A DNA stretch of 64,000 nt from AC-51 sp963749895. Lineage in GTDB: Bacteria; Actinomycetota; UBA4738; HRBIN12. Below are positions 17,881 through 25,602 of the stretch, piece after piece (position 1 is the first letter of the stretch; every line of letters starts with the position of its first letter). The stretch spans positions 682,001 to 746,000 of the forward strand of contig CAVVOG010000001.1 of the NCBI GenBank assembly GCA_963749895.1, read 5' to 3'. The translations under genes and the position numbers were made by a program. Under the pieces are notes generated by a model. That model had not been told where the DNA came from. It ran no database searches and saw only the letters and a list, made by a program, of their open reading frames with translations.

Positions 17881-19026
17881 TCAGAGGTCGGGTCGTGGCG
17901 GGGCGGTGCTCGGATCGACGCTCGGCGCCTCGAACCGGCCTCGGTACCAGCGTTCGACGTCGGCCGGGGTGAGCGCCCCGACGAGGACCCCGTCACGCAG
18001 CACCAGCGCCTCTTTGCCCCCGAGCCATTCGAACGCGTCGTCGAGCGTGTCGTCGGGAGCCAGGGTGGGTGTCTGGTTCAGCGGCGTCATCGCGTCGCGG
18101 ACCGGGCGGAGCGGGTCGCGCCCCCCGAGCTTCCTGGCGCCCTCGAGCGAGACGGTCCCGACCACGGCTCCGGCGTCGACGACGGGGAACGACCGTGACG
18201 GGTGTTCGCGCAGGCCCATGTCGAGGGCCTGCGACAGGCTCGTCGAGGCGGGCAGCGCCGGTGGCGCAGGACGCATCGCGTCGGCGACCGCGCCGATCAC
18301 GAGCCGGTCCCGCAGCGCGATCCGTTGCGACATCGAGCGGCCGGTGGACAGGAGCACCGCGCCGAGGTACCCGAAGAAGAACGCGCGCCCGATATCGCCG
18401 TCGTTCACGATCGCCTCCGCCGCGAACGCGACGAACCCGGCGCCGACGACGAGCCCGCCCCAGCCGGCGACCCGCAGGCCCGTGCGGCGGCTCTTCGAGA
18501 TCCCCCACGCGGCGGCCAGGAGCACCCGCCCCCCGTCCAGCGGGAACCCAGGGAGCGCGTTGAAGCCGGCGAAGATCAGGTTCAGCCACGCGAGCTCGGC
18601 CACGACCTCACGCAGGAGGCTCGGTTCCATCGACACCCGCGCGATCGTGAAGCCGAACGACAGCAGCAGCGTGCTGACCGGACCTGCGGCGGCCACGAGG
18701 AACTCGACGAACGGTCCCTTCGCGTCGGCCCGGGTCTCGGTCGCCCCGCCCCAGAACACGAACGTGATCCCGGCCACCGGCAGATCGAACGCGCGGGCGA
18801 CCACGGCGTGAGCGCTCTCGTGGACCAGGACCCCCCCGAAGAACAGGACGAAACTGACCGCGGCCAGCGCGATCGCCTCGCCGTCGGTCGGACGCCACGC
18901 TGAGTTCGACAGGACGAGGTACTGCAGGCTCAGGTAGAGCACCGCGATCAGCAGCCATCCCGCGTCGACGTACAGCGGGATGCCGCGGATCGTCGCGACC
19001 TTGTACCGGCGTCCACCGAGCAGCAT
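17881..19026 (-). CDS. Site-2 protease, M50 family, with CBS domains
   Basis: A 381-residue intramembrane zinc metalloprotease. The catalytic HExxH is H69-E70-S-A-H73 in LVHESAHAVVARAF, and the second metal ligand lies in NALPGFPLDGGRVLLAA (NxxPxxPLDGG). About six hydrophobic segments surround them. Residues from about 230 to 365 form two CBS domains (AVADAMRPAPPALPASTSL..., ...VRDAMTPLNQTPTLAPDDTLDD), which often sense adenine nucleotides. The architecture matches SpoIVFB-like group 3 site-2 proteases. Such proteases can cleave membrane anti-sigma factors; an ECF sigma operon with a membrane partner is divergent from it, so functional coupling is possible but unproven. Leaderless start from TACGCT. 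Confidence 0.92.
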   Translation of the reverse strand: MLLGGRRYKVATIRGIPLYVDAGWLLIAVLYLSLQYLVLSNSAWRPTDGEAIALAAVSFVLFFGGVLVHESAHAVVARAFDLPVAGITFVFWGGATETRADAKGPFVEFLVAAAGPVSTLLLSFGFTIARVSMEPSLLREVVAELAWLNLIFAGFNALPGFPLDGGRVLLAAAWGISKSRRTGLRVAGWGGLVVGAGFVAFAAEAIVNDGDIGRAFFFGYLGAVLLSTGRSMSQRIALRDRLVIGAVADAMRPAPPALPASTSLSQALDMGLREHPSRSFPVVDAGAVVGTVSLEGARKLGGRDPLRPVRDAMTPLNQTPTLAPDDTLDDAFEWLGGKEALVLRDGVLVGALTPADVERWYRGRFEAPSVDPSTAPPRPDL

Positions 19027-19033
19027 CGCTCCG

Positions 19034-19039
19034 AGCGTA
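19034..19039 (-). promoter_or_regulatory. -10 hexamer TACGCT for the site-2 protease gene
   Basis: TACGCT is seven bases before ATG 19026. The divergent sigma-factor -10 (TACGGT 19081-19086) lies 42 bases away, so the two promoters share one short control region. Confidence 0.5.
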
Positions 19040-19080
19040 CCGGGGTCCCGGCGTTCGGGGCGCCGGATGAACGCTGAGGG

Positions 19081-19086
19081 TACGGT
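19081..19086 (+). promoter_or_regulatory. -10 hexamer TACGGT for the ECF sigma operon
   Basis: TACGGT is 16 bases before the in-frame ATG 19103. A closer ATG at 19094 is in another frame. GGGGAG directly precedes the chosen ATG. Confidence 0.4.
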
Positions 19087-19102
19087 CGGCGTTCATGGGG
19101 AG

Positions 19103-19615
19103 ATGGAACCGGCCACGGTGGTGCCGGCGGTGAGCGCCCCTCGCGTCTTCGAGGACTTCTTCGAGACGGAGCGGCGACGGCTGCTGCGCGCGCTCGTGGT
19201 CCTGACCGGGAACCCCGAGGAGGCCGAGGAACTGATGCAGGACGCGTTCATCGCCGTGTGGGAGCGCTGGGACCGCGTCGCGGCGATGGACGAGCCGACC
19301 GGCTATCTCTATCGGACCGCGATGAACCGGCACCGCAGCGCCCTGCGCCGCACCACGCGTGCGGCGCGGCGGGCCGTGGGGCAGGCCCACGGCGGGGATC
19401 TGTTCGCCGAGGCCGACGAGCGGGACGCGGTGGCGCGGGCGCTGGCGACGCTGACGGTGCGCCAGCGTCAGGCGGTCGTGCTGACCGAGCTGCTCGGGTA
19501 CGGGTCGGCCGAGGCCGGAGCCGCGATGGGGGTCCGTGACGTGACCGTGCGCCGGCTCGCCCAGGACGGGCGGGCACGGCTCCGCGAGGTGCTGGAGGTC
19601 GACGATGACCGATGA
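19103..19615 (+). CDS. ECF-family RNA polymerase sigma factor
   Basis: A 170-residue ECF sigma factor. Region 2 is FEDFFETERRRLLRALVVLTGNPEEAEELMQDAFIAVWERWDRV, cut here only for its key elements: the EEAEELMQDAF core-binding motif and the following W residues. Region 4 (ALATLTVRQRQAVVLTELLG...VRRLAQDGRARLREVL) supplies the helix-turn-helix for the -35 box. It resembles the SigE/SACE-type ECFs of actinomycetes. The next gene overlaps it by 11 bases and encodes a single-span membrane protein, the usual position of a cognate anti-sigma factor. The start at ATG 19103 is chosen by frame; it is preceded by TACGGT. Confidence 0.92.
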   Translation: MEPATVVPAVSAPRVFEDFFETERRRLLRALVVLTGNPEEAEELMQDAFIAVWERWDRVAAMDEPTGYLYRTAMNRHRSALRRTTRAARRAVGQAHGGDLFAEADERDAVARALATLTVRQRQAVVLTELLGYGSAEAGAAMGVRDVTVRRLAQDGRARLREVLEVDDDR

Positions 19616-21116
19616 GCTGAAGGACAGGCTGGAACGGCTGGGGGATCGGGCCGACGAGGGATCGGATGCGCTCGAGCGGCTGCGCGACGCGCGCGAGCGA
19701 CGTGACCGTCGCCGCGCTCGGAGCGCCCTCGCCGTCGGCCTGTCGGTCGTGATCGTCGGAGCGCTCGTCGCGGTGACGCTCCGCGGCGACGGCGCGACCC
19801 CGGCCCCGGGCGTCGACGGTCCGACCGGTGAGGTCTGGGAGCTCCCCGAGACTCCTTACCTGTGGCCGGAGAACTGGGCCCGTCCCGAGGGTCGTCAGGC
19901 GCTGGCCGATGCGCAGGCGGCGGCCGATGCCGGCATCACTGACGTCGTCTGGCGCCTCGATCCCGAACAGGTGGTCGGCCGGTTCCTCGGGAGCGTCCTG
20001 GCATGGGAGCAGTCCGATGTCCGAGAGATGGCGGTCCGGGCAGACGGCCACGTCTTCGCAGCGCAGCCCGCGTGCCCTCGAACCGCCTCCTGCGACTGGA
20101 ACTCGTCGTTGCGCATCGTCGTCCGGCAGCCACTCGTCCACGGTGAGAGCGGGGTCTGGAGCGTGCTCCAAGCGACGAGCGAACCCCTCGGTATCCGGTC
20201 GAGCCTCGGGCAGTCTCCCGATCTGCTGGCAGGGTCCTCCGTGGGCTTCGAGCTCGACCTCCCCGAGGATCGGTCCGCGCACGCCGGTCTCGTCGCATCG
20301 AACGGCTGCCGCGAGACCTCGGAGTTCGCCCTCGCACTGGGGAACGGGACTTCGTCGGTGCAGGTCCCCGCCGCCGAGCCGCAGGACGAGTCGTGCGGCG
20401 AGGTCGGCGCCGGGTACCTGTTCGTCTACGCGATGGACGACACGACCGTGCCGACCGGCGATCCGCTCCTGGAGGCGGCGGCGATCGAGTACCCGTGGCT
20501 CACGATGGTGCCGGTCGAGGTCCAGATGGGTGTGGCGCCCGCCTCGAGCGACGAGGCCGCCCCGGTGGCGATCATCGAGTGCTCCGGCCCAGGGGTCTCG
20601 GGGACGGAGGTCCTCACGCCGGTCGTGGCCGCGCAAGTCGACGGCGTCCACGTCGAGATCCGCAACACCTCGGACGAGGACCTCGGTATCTCGTTCGCGA
20701 CGCGCGGTGACGACGCCGACGTGGGCACGACCGAGCTGGTCCTCGACAGCCCTCCCGGTGCGGAAGAGGCCTTGTGCACGGGGGACGACACGGACCCAGG
20801 AGACGCCGGGGTGCCGTTCGAGATCGTCGACCCCGACGGCTACTGGGTATCGACCGAGCTCGACGGCGGGGCGTGCAGCGTCATGAACGTCGACTACGGC
20901 GAGATGCCCGCAGGGATCGCCGACCCGATCGAGGCTGCGCGCGACGCCCTGGGGAGCCGGATCGAGGAGGGCGACGAGCTCGTCCTCGCCGGGTATCCCG
21001 AGGCGGCCGTCGAGAAGGTCGTGGTGCTCCGCCGCGGCGGGGTCCCGATCATCTCGGTCGCGATGTTCGAGGGGACCGAGGGCTGGTTCGAGCACACGGT
21101 GACCACCTGCGGGTAA
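19605..21116 (+). CDS. Single-span membrane protein, possible anti-sigma factor or sensor
   Basis: A 503-residue protein. About 40 cytoplasmic residues rich in Arg/Asp/Glu (DRLERLGDRADEGSDALERL) are followed by one membrane span (ALAVGLSVVIVGALVAVTL) and a large extracytoplasmic domain. This domain has paired cysteines (ACPRTASCDW, NGCRETSE, DESCGEVG, GGACSVMN, TTCG at the very end) and no recognised fold. The 11-base overlap with the sigma gene argues for translational coupling and a shared role. The short N-terminal part lacks a clear zinc anti-sigma HxxxCxxC motif, so anti-sigma function is inferred from position only. It could instead be the sensor or an effector of the sigma system. Confidence 0.7.
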   Translation: MTDELKDRLERLGDRADEGSDALERLRDARERRDRRRARSALAVGLSVVIVGALVAVTLRGDGATPAPGVDGPTGEVWELPETPYLWPENWARPEGRQALADAQAAADAGITDVVWRLDPEQVVGRFLGSVLAWEQSDVREMAVRADGHVFAAQPACPRTASCDWNSSLRIVVRQPLVHGESGVWSVLQATSEPLGIRSSLGQSPDLLAGSSVGFELDLPEDRSAHAGLVASNGCRETSEFALALGNGTSSVQVPAAEPQDESCGEVGAGYLFVYAMDDTTVPTGDPLLEAAAIEYPWLTMVPVEVQMGVAPASSDEAAPVAIIECSGPGVSGTEVLTPVVAAQVDGVHVEIRNTSDEDLGISFATRGDDADVGTTELVLDSPPGAEEALCTGDDTDPGDAGVPFEIVDPDGYWVSTELDGGACSVMNVDYGEMPAGIADPIEAARDALGSRIEEGDELVLAGYPEAAVEKVVVLRRGGVPIISVAMFEGTEGWFEHTVTTCG

Positions 21117-21156
21117 GCGCAGAGGTTCCGATACCCCGGGGCCACCCCCGCTGTCC

Positions 21157-21162
21157 TACCTT
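21157..21162 (+). promoter_or_regulatory. -10 hexamer TACCTT for photolyase
   Basis: TACCTT lies six bases before ATG 21169, implying a leaderless mRNA. Confidence 0.5.
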
Positions 21163-21168
21163 GGTTAC

Positions 21169-22569
21169 ATGACTTCGGTCGTGCTGTTCACGCGGGACCT
21201 GCGGGTCCACGACCATCCCGCCCTCACCGCCGCCGTGGCCGAGGGTGGTCCGGTCGTCCCGCTGTTCGTGCTGGACCCGGCGATGCTCGCCGTCTCGGCC
21301 AACCGAGCTCGGTTCCTGTTGGAGTCGCTCGCCGACCTCGACCGCGCGCTCCAGCAGCGAGGGGCGCGGCTCGCGACCCGACACGGCGAGGTCGTCGCGG
21401 AACTCCTCCGGGTCGTGGAGGAGATGGGCGCCACCTCGGTCCACCTCACCGGTGACGTGAGCGTGACGGCTCGCCGCCGCGAGCAGGCCCTGCGCGAGGC
21501 GCTCGCGGTCCGCCGCGTCCCGCTCCACGTGCATCCGGGGAACGCCGTGGTCGACCCCGGCGAGGTGCTCCCGGCGGGCAAGGACGTGTATTCGGTCTTC
21601 ACTCCCTACCACCGGGCGTGGGCGCAGGCGCCCCGCCGTGGCGTGCTGTCGGCGCCCGGTCGCATCGCGATGCCCGAGGAACTCGAGGTCGGCGCTCCGG
21701 TCGATCCGACGCAGGCCTTCCCCGACTCGCTCGACCTCCCGCCCGGAGGGGAGTCGAACGCGCGCAAGCACATGGCTTCCTACCTCGACGGCGACGCGCG
21801 GAACTACGCCGACCTCCGCAACGACCTCGCCGCCGACGCGACCTCGCGCCTGTCGCCGTACCTGCGGTTCGGCTGCGTCTCGGCGAACGAGGTGGTCGCG
21901 CGCGCGGGTGCGATCGGGGGGAGCGCCGGCGAGCTGGTCCGCCAGGTCGCGTGGCGTGACTTCTTCGGCCAGCTGCTCGCCCACGATCCGAGCCTGGCGT
22001 GGCGGGACTTCCGCGACCCGCCGAACGACGTGCCGCCCATGCCGTCGGATGCCCCGGAGCTCCTCGCGCGCTTGGAGGCCGGGATGACCGGGATCCCGCT
22101 CGTCGACGCCGGGATGCGGCAGCTCCGACGCGAGGGCTGGATCCACAACCGCGCGCGGATGGTCGTGGCGAGCTTCCTGACGCGCCGGCTCGGCGTTCCG
22201 TGGCAGGAAGGCGCGAAGGTGTTCATGCGCTGGCTCGTCGACGGCGACCCCGCGAACAACAGTGGCGGCTGGCAGTGGGTCGCCGGCACCGGCACCGACC
22301 CGCGCCGGTCCCGGAGCTTCAACCCCGTGCGCCAGGCGGAGCGGTTCGACCCGTCGGGCGCCTACGTCCGTCGATACGTCCGCGAGCTGGCGAACGTCCC
22401 CACCCCGTTGATCTTCGCACCGTGGAAGGAACCCACGGTGCTGTCGGCCAGCGGCTACCCGGCGCCGATCCTGGAGCTGCCGGCCGACGTGCGCGTGCCT
22501 GGCCCGGGCGCCACTCCCTTCCGTGACGAGATGCCCGCGCGCCCGGGCCAGGCCACCCTCCCCGTGTGA
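21169..22569 (+). CDS. phr: Deoxyribodipyrimidine photolyase
   Basis: A 466-residue blue-light enzyme that splits cyclobutane pyrimidine dimers. The N-terminal alpha/beta antenna domain starts SVVLFTRDLRVHDHPALT. The helical FAD domain contains SRLSPYLRFGCVS, RQVAWRDFF, the DAGMRQLRREGWIHNRARM motif and WQWVAGTGTDPRRSRSFNP. The region spanning GWIHNR to NNSGGWQW holds the FAD-binding Asn and the Trp residues of the electron-transfer chain. Length and motifs fit class I CPD photolyases; a cryptochrome role cannot be excluded by sequence alone. It converges on the DUF72 gene with one base between stops. Confidence 0.94.
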   Translation: MTSVVLFTRDLRVHDHPALTAAVAEGGPVVPLFVLDPAMLAVSANRARFLLESLADLDRALQQRGARLATRHGEVVAELLRVVEEMGATSVHLTGDVSVTARRREQALREALAVRRVPLHVHPGNAVVDPGEVLPAGKDVYSVFTPYHRAWAQAPRRGVLSAPGRIAMPEELEVGAPVDPTQAFPDSLDLPPGGESNARKHMASYLDGDARNYADLRNDLAADATSRLSPYLRFGCVSANEVVARAGAIGGSAGELVRQVAWRDFFGQLLAHDPSLAWRDFRDPPNDVPPMPSDAPELLARLEAGMTGIPLVDAGMRQLRREGWIHNRARMVVASFLTRRLGVPWQEGAKVFMRWLVDGDPANNSGGWQWVAGTGTDPRRSRSFNPVRQAERFDPSGAYVRRYVRELANVPTPLIFAPWKEPTVLSASGYPAPILELPADVRVPGPGATPFRDEMPARPGQATLPV

Positions 22570-22570
22570 C

Positions 22571-23483
22571 TCAACGGCTGTCGACGTCGAGGTCCACGTC
22601 GAGCAGGGTGCCCAGCTCCTGGGCGTTGCGCACCGCGAAGTCGCGGTAGCAGTTGTTCATCAGCACGTGGGTCTCGCGAGCCTGTGACGCGAGCCCCTGG
22701 ATCCGCGGGACCCACTCGGCGAGCTCTTCCTGCCGGTAGTCGTAGGCGAACCGCGTCGACGCGGTGTCGCTCTTGACCTCCCACGCGTCCACGTTGCGCC
22801 CGTGGAACCGCACCATCGCCAGGTCCGGGGCGGTGGCGGCCGCCACCGGCGGCAGGCTCGACTCGAACCCCTGCGGCATGTCGACGCACACGTAGGGGAG
22901 GTTCCGCTCCTCCAGGAACGACAGCGTCTCCTCGGCGTTGCGCTCCTCCATCCACGAGCGGTGGCGGAACTCGACCGCGATCCGCATGTCGCCCATCCGC
23001 GCGGCGCACTCCTCGATGTACGCCTTGCTCTTCCGCGAGATCGGGAACCACTGCGGGAACTGGAACAGCACGGCGCCGAGCTTCCCGGCCGAGTCCAGCG
23101 GCTGGAGCGCGTCGCGGAAACGCTGCCAGACCTCCTCGACGAGCGCGTCGGGCAGGTGTTCGCGGTAGACGAAGCGCTTGCCCGTCGGGCAGCTGCGGCT
23201 GGAGGTCCTTGTAGATCGAGTCGGGGCGGGTCGGGTGGTTCGTCAGCAGCGAGTAGGCCTTGATGTTGAACGTGAAGTCCGGCGGGGTCCGTTCGATCCA
23301 CAGGACCGAGTTCTTCTCGCTCGGCGGGTAGTAGTACGAGGAGTCGACCTCGACGAGGGGGAACCGCGAGGCGTAGAAGCGCAGGCGGTTCTCGGCGCTG
23401 CTCGCCTCGGGTGGGTAGAAGCCCCCCTCCTTCACCAACGAGGGGTCGGTCCACGACGACGTGCCCAGCAGGATCCGGCCCAT
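22571..23483 (-). CDS. DUF72 family protein (frameshifted)
   Basis: About 303 residues of the DUF72 (YecE) TIM-barrel family, whose biochemical role is unknown. The N-terminus GRILLGTSSWTDPSLVKEG and YPPEASSAENRLRFYA is diagnostic, as are FPLVEVDSSYYYPPSE, LGAVLFQFPQWFP, VEFRHRSWM and VRFHGRN. The frame changes near 23180, between KDLQPQLPDG and KRFVYREHLPDAL. One surplus base there accounts for a length of 913 nt (one over a multiple of three). Both halves are well conserved, so an assembly insertion is likely. The promoter TAACCT overlaps the stop codon of the upstream PGPGW gene. Confidence 0.88.
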
Positions 23484-23489
23484 GAGGCC

Positions 23490-23495
23490 AGGTTA
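23490..23495 (-). promoter_or_regulatory. -10 hexamer TAACCT overlapping an upstream stop codon
   Basis: TAACCT is six bases before the DUF72 ATG 23483. Its first three bases are the TAA stop codon of the preceding gene. Confidence 0.5.
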
Positions 23496-24041
23496 GGACG
23501 TGGCGTCCGCCTCGTCCTCGGCGTCCGTCTCGGGTTGTGCCTCGCCGACCTCGAGGAGGTCTTCGGTGTCTCCCGCGATCCCAGCGTCGCCGTCGCCGAT
23601 CTCGCCGTCGTTGTTGCGTCGCAGGACCGCGTCCTTGGCCTGCTCGGCCTTCTCCTTGGCCTTGCGCAGGAGTCGCTGGGCCCAGACGTACTCGCTCGAC
23701 AAGATGCCGAGCCCGACGATGATCAGGACGAGGCCGGGACCGGGGAGCGCCAGCATGACGATCCCAACGATGAGGACCGTGAACCCGGCGATCGTGACCG
23801 CGATCCGCTTGCCGCTCTGCCGGATGAAACGCGCGACGACCTTGATCGGCGCGAACGCGGCATGATCATGCCAGCGTCGCTGGACCTCTTCGTCGGCCGC
23901 GAACTCCTCGACGACCTGGCTGGCGACGATCTCCTCGGGATCGTCCCCCCAGACCTCATGCCGGTGCCCGAGGCGGTGCGCCGGCGGGTCGTCGTCGGGA
24001 TCCGGCCCGGGCCCGTCGGTCCTGGGCAGTTCCTCCCTCAT
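23493..24041 (-). CDS. PGPGW-motif transmembrane protein
   Basis: A 182-residue protein. An acidic N-terminus (about 75 residues) precedes a basic amphipathic stretch (VVARFIRQSGKRI), a hydrophobic region with the family motif MLALPGPGLVLIIVGLGIL, a coiled Lys/Ala/Glu helix (RLLRKAKEKAEQAKDAV) and an acidic tail. The PGPGW family is of unknown function. Its ATG overlaps the TerC stop (ATGA), so it is co-transcribed with TerC behind the manganese riboswitch. That places it in the presumed Mn2+ response, a clue to its role that homology does not give. Confidence 0.85.
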   Translation of the reverse strand: MREELPRTDGPGPDPDDDPPAHRLGHRHEVWGDDPEEIVASQVVEEFAADEEVQRRWHDHAAFAPIKVVARFIRQSGKRIAVTIAGFTVLIVGIVMLALPGPGLVLIIVGLGILSSEYVWAQRLLRKAKEKAEQAKDAVLRRNNDGEIGDGDAGIAGDTEDLLEVGEAQPETDAEDEADATS

Positions 24042-25039
24042 CCCTCATGCATGCTCTCACGGATGCCCTCGTCACCGGAAGGGGTCGTCGGCAGCATGAG
24101 CGGGACACCGTGGCCGACCGGTTCGCCCTTCGGCGGAGGCTTGAGCAGGGATACGACGATCGAGATGCCGATCGTGGTGCCGATCACCCCGAGGCTCACC
24201 CAGATCGGCAGGTGGTACACGTCGCTGAGCAGCATCTTCCCGCCGACGAAGATCAGGACCGCGGCGAGCCCCAGCTTCAGGTAGGCGAAGCGGTCCATCA
24301 TCCCGGCCAGCAGGAAGTACAGAGCCCGCAGCCCCAAGATCGCGAACGCGTTCGAGGTGAACACCAGGAACGGGTCCTCGGTGACGGCGAGGATCGCCGG
24401 GATCGAGTCGATCGCGAAGATGATGTCCGTGGTCTCGACCACGACCAGGACCGCGAACAGCGGGGTGGCCAACAGCTTCCCGGCCTGTCGTACGAACAGC
24501 TTCTGCCCCACGTACTCCTCGGTGACGGGGATCACGCGCTTCATCAGCCGGAGCACGGGGTTGCGGCCCGGATCCACGTGTTCGTCTCGGTGCCGGAGCA
24601 TCTTGATGCCGGTGAACACCAGGAACCCACCGAACACGAAGATCATCCAGTGGAAGCGGTCCAGCAGCTCGGTCCCGGCGAAGATGAAGATCGCGCGGAA
24701 GACGAGGGCTCCCAAGATCCCCCAGAACAGGACGCGGTGCTGGTACTTCTGCGGCACGGCGAAGTACCCGAAGACCAGCGCGAAGACGAAGATGTTGTCG
24801 ACCGAGAGGCTCTTCTCGATCAGGTAGCCGGCCAGGTACTCACCGGCGAACTCCGGGCCCTGCCAGATCCAGATCAGCACGCCGAACGACAGCCCGAGCG
24901 CGATCCAGATCACGCTCCAGACCGCGGCTTCCTTGAAGGACACTTCGTGGGCATCCTTGTGGATCACGAAGAGGTCCAGGGCCAGCATCGCGAGGATGAA
25001 CCCCACGAACGCCGCCCACATCCACGGATCGACCTGCAC
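24038..25039 (-). CDS. TerC/Alx family membrane protein, probable Mn2+ exporter
   Basis: A 333-residue integral membrane protein with about nine spans. Family signatures are IEKSLSVDNIFVFALVFGYF, TEEYVGQKLF and VVETTDIIFAIDSIPAILAV; the acidic residues in the second and fourth spans (SVDN and FAIDS) are the presumed metal site. E. coli Alx and B. subtilis MeeF/MeeY of this family have been linked to Mn2+ export. A yybP-ykoY aptamer immediately upstream supports the same role. It starts at GTG 25039 with AAGGAG ten bases upstream; that Shine-Dalgarno is part of the switch. The stop overlaps the PGPGW gene. Confidence 0.93.
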   Translation of the reverse strand: MQVDPWMWAAFVGFILAMLALDLFVIHKDAHEVSFKEAAVWSVIWIALGLSFGVLIWIWQGPEFAGEYLAGYLIEKSLSVDNIFVFALVFGYFAVPQKYQHRVLFWGILGALVFRAIFIFAGTELLDRFHWMIFVFGGFLVFTGIKMLRHRDEHVDPGRNPVLRLMKRVIPVTEEYVGQKLFVRQAGKLLATPLFAVLVVVETTDIIFAIDSIPAILAVTEDPFLVFTSNAFAILGLRALYFLLAGMMDRFAYLKLGLAAVLIFVGGKMLLSDVYHLPIWVSLGVIGTTIGISIVVSLLKPPPKGEPVGHGVPLMLPTTPSGDEGIRESMHEG

Positions 25040-25049
25040 CGTCCTGCGT

Positions 25050-25058
25050 CTCCTTCGG
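25050..25058 (-). promoter_or_regulatory. Shine-Dalgarno of terC, repeated in riboswitch stem P1
   Basis: The sequence CCGAAGGAG (minus strand) contains the ribosome binding site. Its first seven bases are identical to the 5' strand of aptamer stem P1 (25170-25176) and complementary to the P1 3' strand CCUUCGG (25086-25092). The P1 3' strand can pair with one or the other, a translational switch that would be ON when P1 forms. Confidence 0.7.
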
Positions 25059-25085
25059 TTAGGGGCGGCGCCGCCGCCGGCCTTC

Positions 25086-25176
25086 CCGAAGGTCTCTCCC
25101 GGCCGGTGCGGCCCTCACGACGCCGGGCCGGATCGGCCGTACTGACGACGACGTGACGAGGGATACTCCCCTTCGG
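25086..25176 (-). ncRNA. yybP-ykoY (manganese) riboswitch aptamer
   Basis: On the minus strand the 91-nt element opens with CCGAAGGGGAGUAUCC and closes with GGGAGAGACCUUCGG. The conserved elements of the class are visible: P1 (CCGAAGG pairing with CCUUCGG), the GGGGAGUA loop segment directly after P1, an internal GUCGUCAGUACGGCC segment and the AGAGACC element before the P1 3' strand. The class senses Mn2+ and commonly precedes TerC/Alx and MntP genes; the gene here is a TerC family member 47 bases downstream. A GC-rich hairpin (GGCGGCGGCGCCGCC) lies between aptamer and Shine-Dalgarno. Identification is by eye; a covariance-model search would settle it. Confidence 0.85.
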
Positions 25177-25185
25177 ATCCCAGGG

Positions 25186-25191
25186 ATGGTA
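25186..25191 (-). promoter_or_regulatory. -10 hexamer TACCAT for the riboswitch-terC-PGPGW mRNA
   Basis: TACCAT lies nine bases before the first base of P1, so the transcript would begin within a few bases of the aptamer. Confidence 0.5.
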
Positions 25192-25222
25192 CTCCGTTCG
25201 GACCCGTTCGTCGTCCGCTGCG

Positions 25223-25567
25223 TCAATCGTCCTCGTCTTCGTGCTCGTCCTCACGCTCGTCGTCATCGTCGTGGTCAGACGACGAGGAGGTCGGGGACGA
25301 CGTCGACGAGCTCCCCGTCGGTGACGAGGGACGATCGCTCGGCTTCGGCGACCGGGTCGGCTTCGGCGACCGGGTCGGGTCCGGCGGGCGCGTGGGCTCC
25401 GTGGTCGGGGTTCCCTGCGCCGGATCGGGGCTGGGGACCGAGATGGAGACGCCGGGGGACGGCTCGTCGTCTCCGGGGTCGGCGATCGCTGCGACCCCCA
25501 TCGACAGCGCGATCCCCACGAGGAGACCGAACACCGTCCACAGCGCCGCTCGTCCCCACCCGGTCAT
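25223..25567 (-). CDS. Small membrane-anchored low-complexity protein
   Basis: A 114-residue protein of no recognised family. One N-terminal hydrophobic segment (AALWTVFGLLVGIALSMGVAAIA) is followed by a Pro/Ser/Thr-rich linker with repeats (TRSPKPTRSPKPSDRP), a Ser/Thr cluster and an extremely acidic C-terminus of His, Asp and Glu (HDDDDEREDEHEDEDD). It is probably a tethered extracellular tail. The His/Asp/Glu end could bind divalent metals, which is notable next to a manganese-controlled operon, but this is inference. A TACCGT hexamer six bases before the ATG supports expression. Confidence 0.65.
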   Translation of the reverse strand: MTGWGRAALWTVFGLLVGIALSMGVAAIADPGDDEPSPGVSISVPSPDPAQGTPTTEPTRPPDPTRSPKPTRSPKPSDRPSSPTGSSSTSSPTSSSSDHDDDDEREDEHEDEDD

Positions 25568-25573
25568 GGGGAC

Positions 25574-25579
25574 ACGGTA
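25574..25579 (-). promoter_or_regulatory. -10 hexamer TACCGT, leaderless
   Basis: TACCGT is six bases before ATG 25567 of the low-complexity membrane protein. Confidence 0.45.
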
Positions 25580-25602
25580 GCGTCGGCCGGGTCAAGAGCG
25601 GG

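Noticed and set aside
25086..25103. GGGAGAGACC plus CGAAGGAG as a glycine riboswitch
   Set aside because: The order and the missing second conserved half do not fit; the closing P1 and GGGGAGUA element fit the yybP-ykoY class much better, as does the downstream TerC gene.
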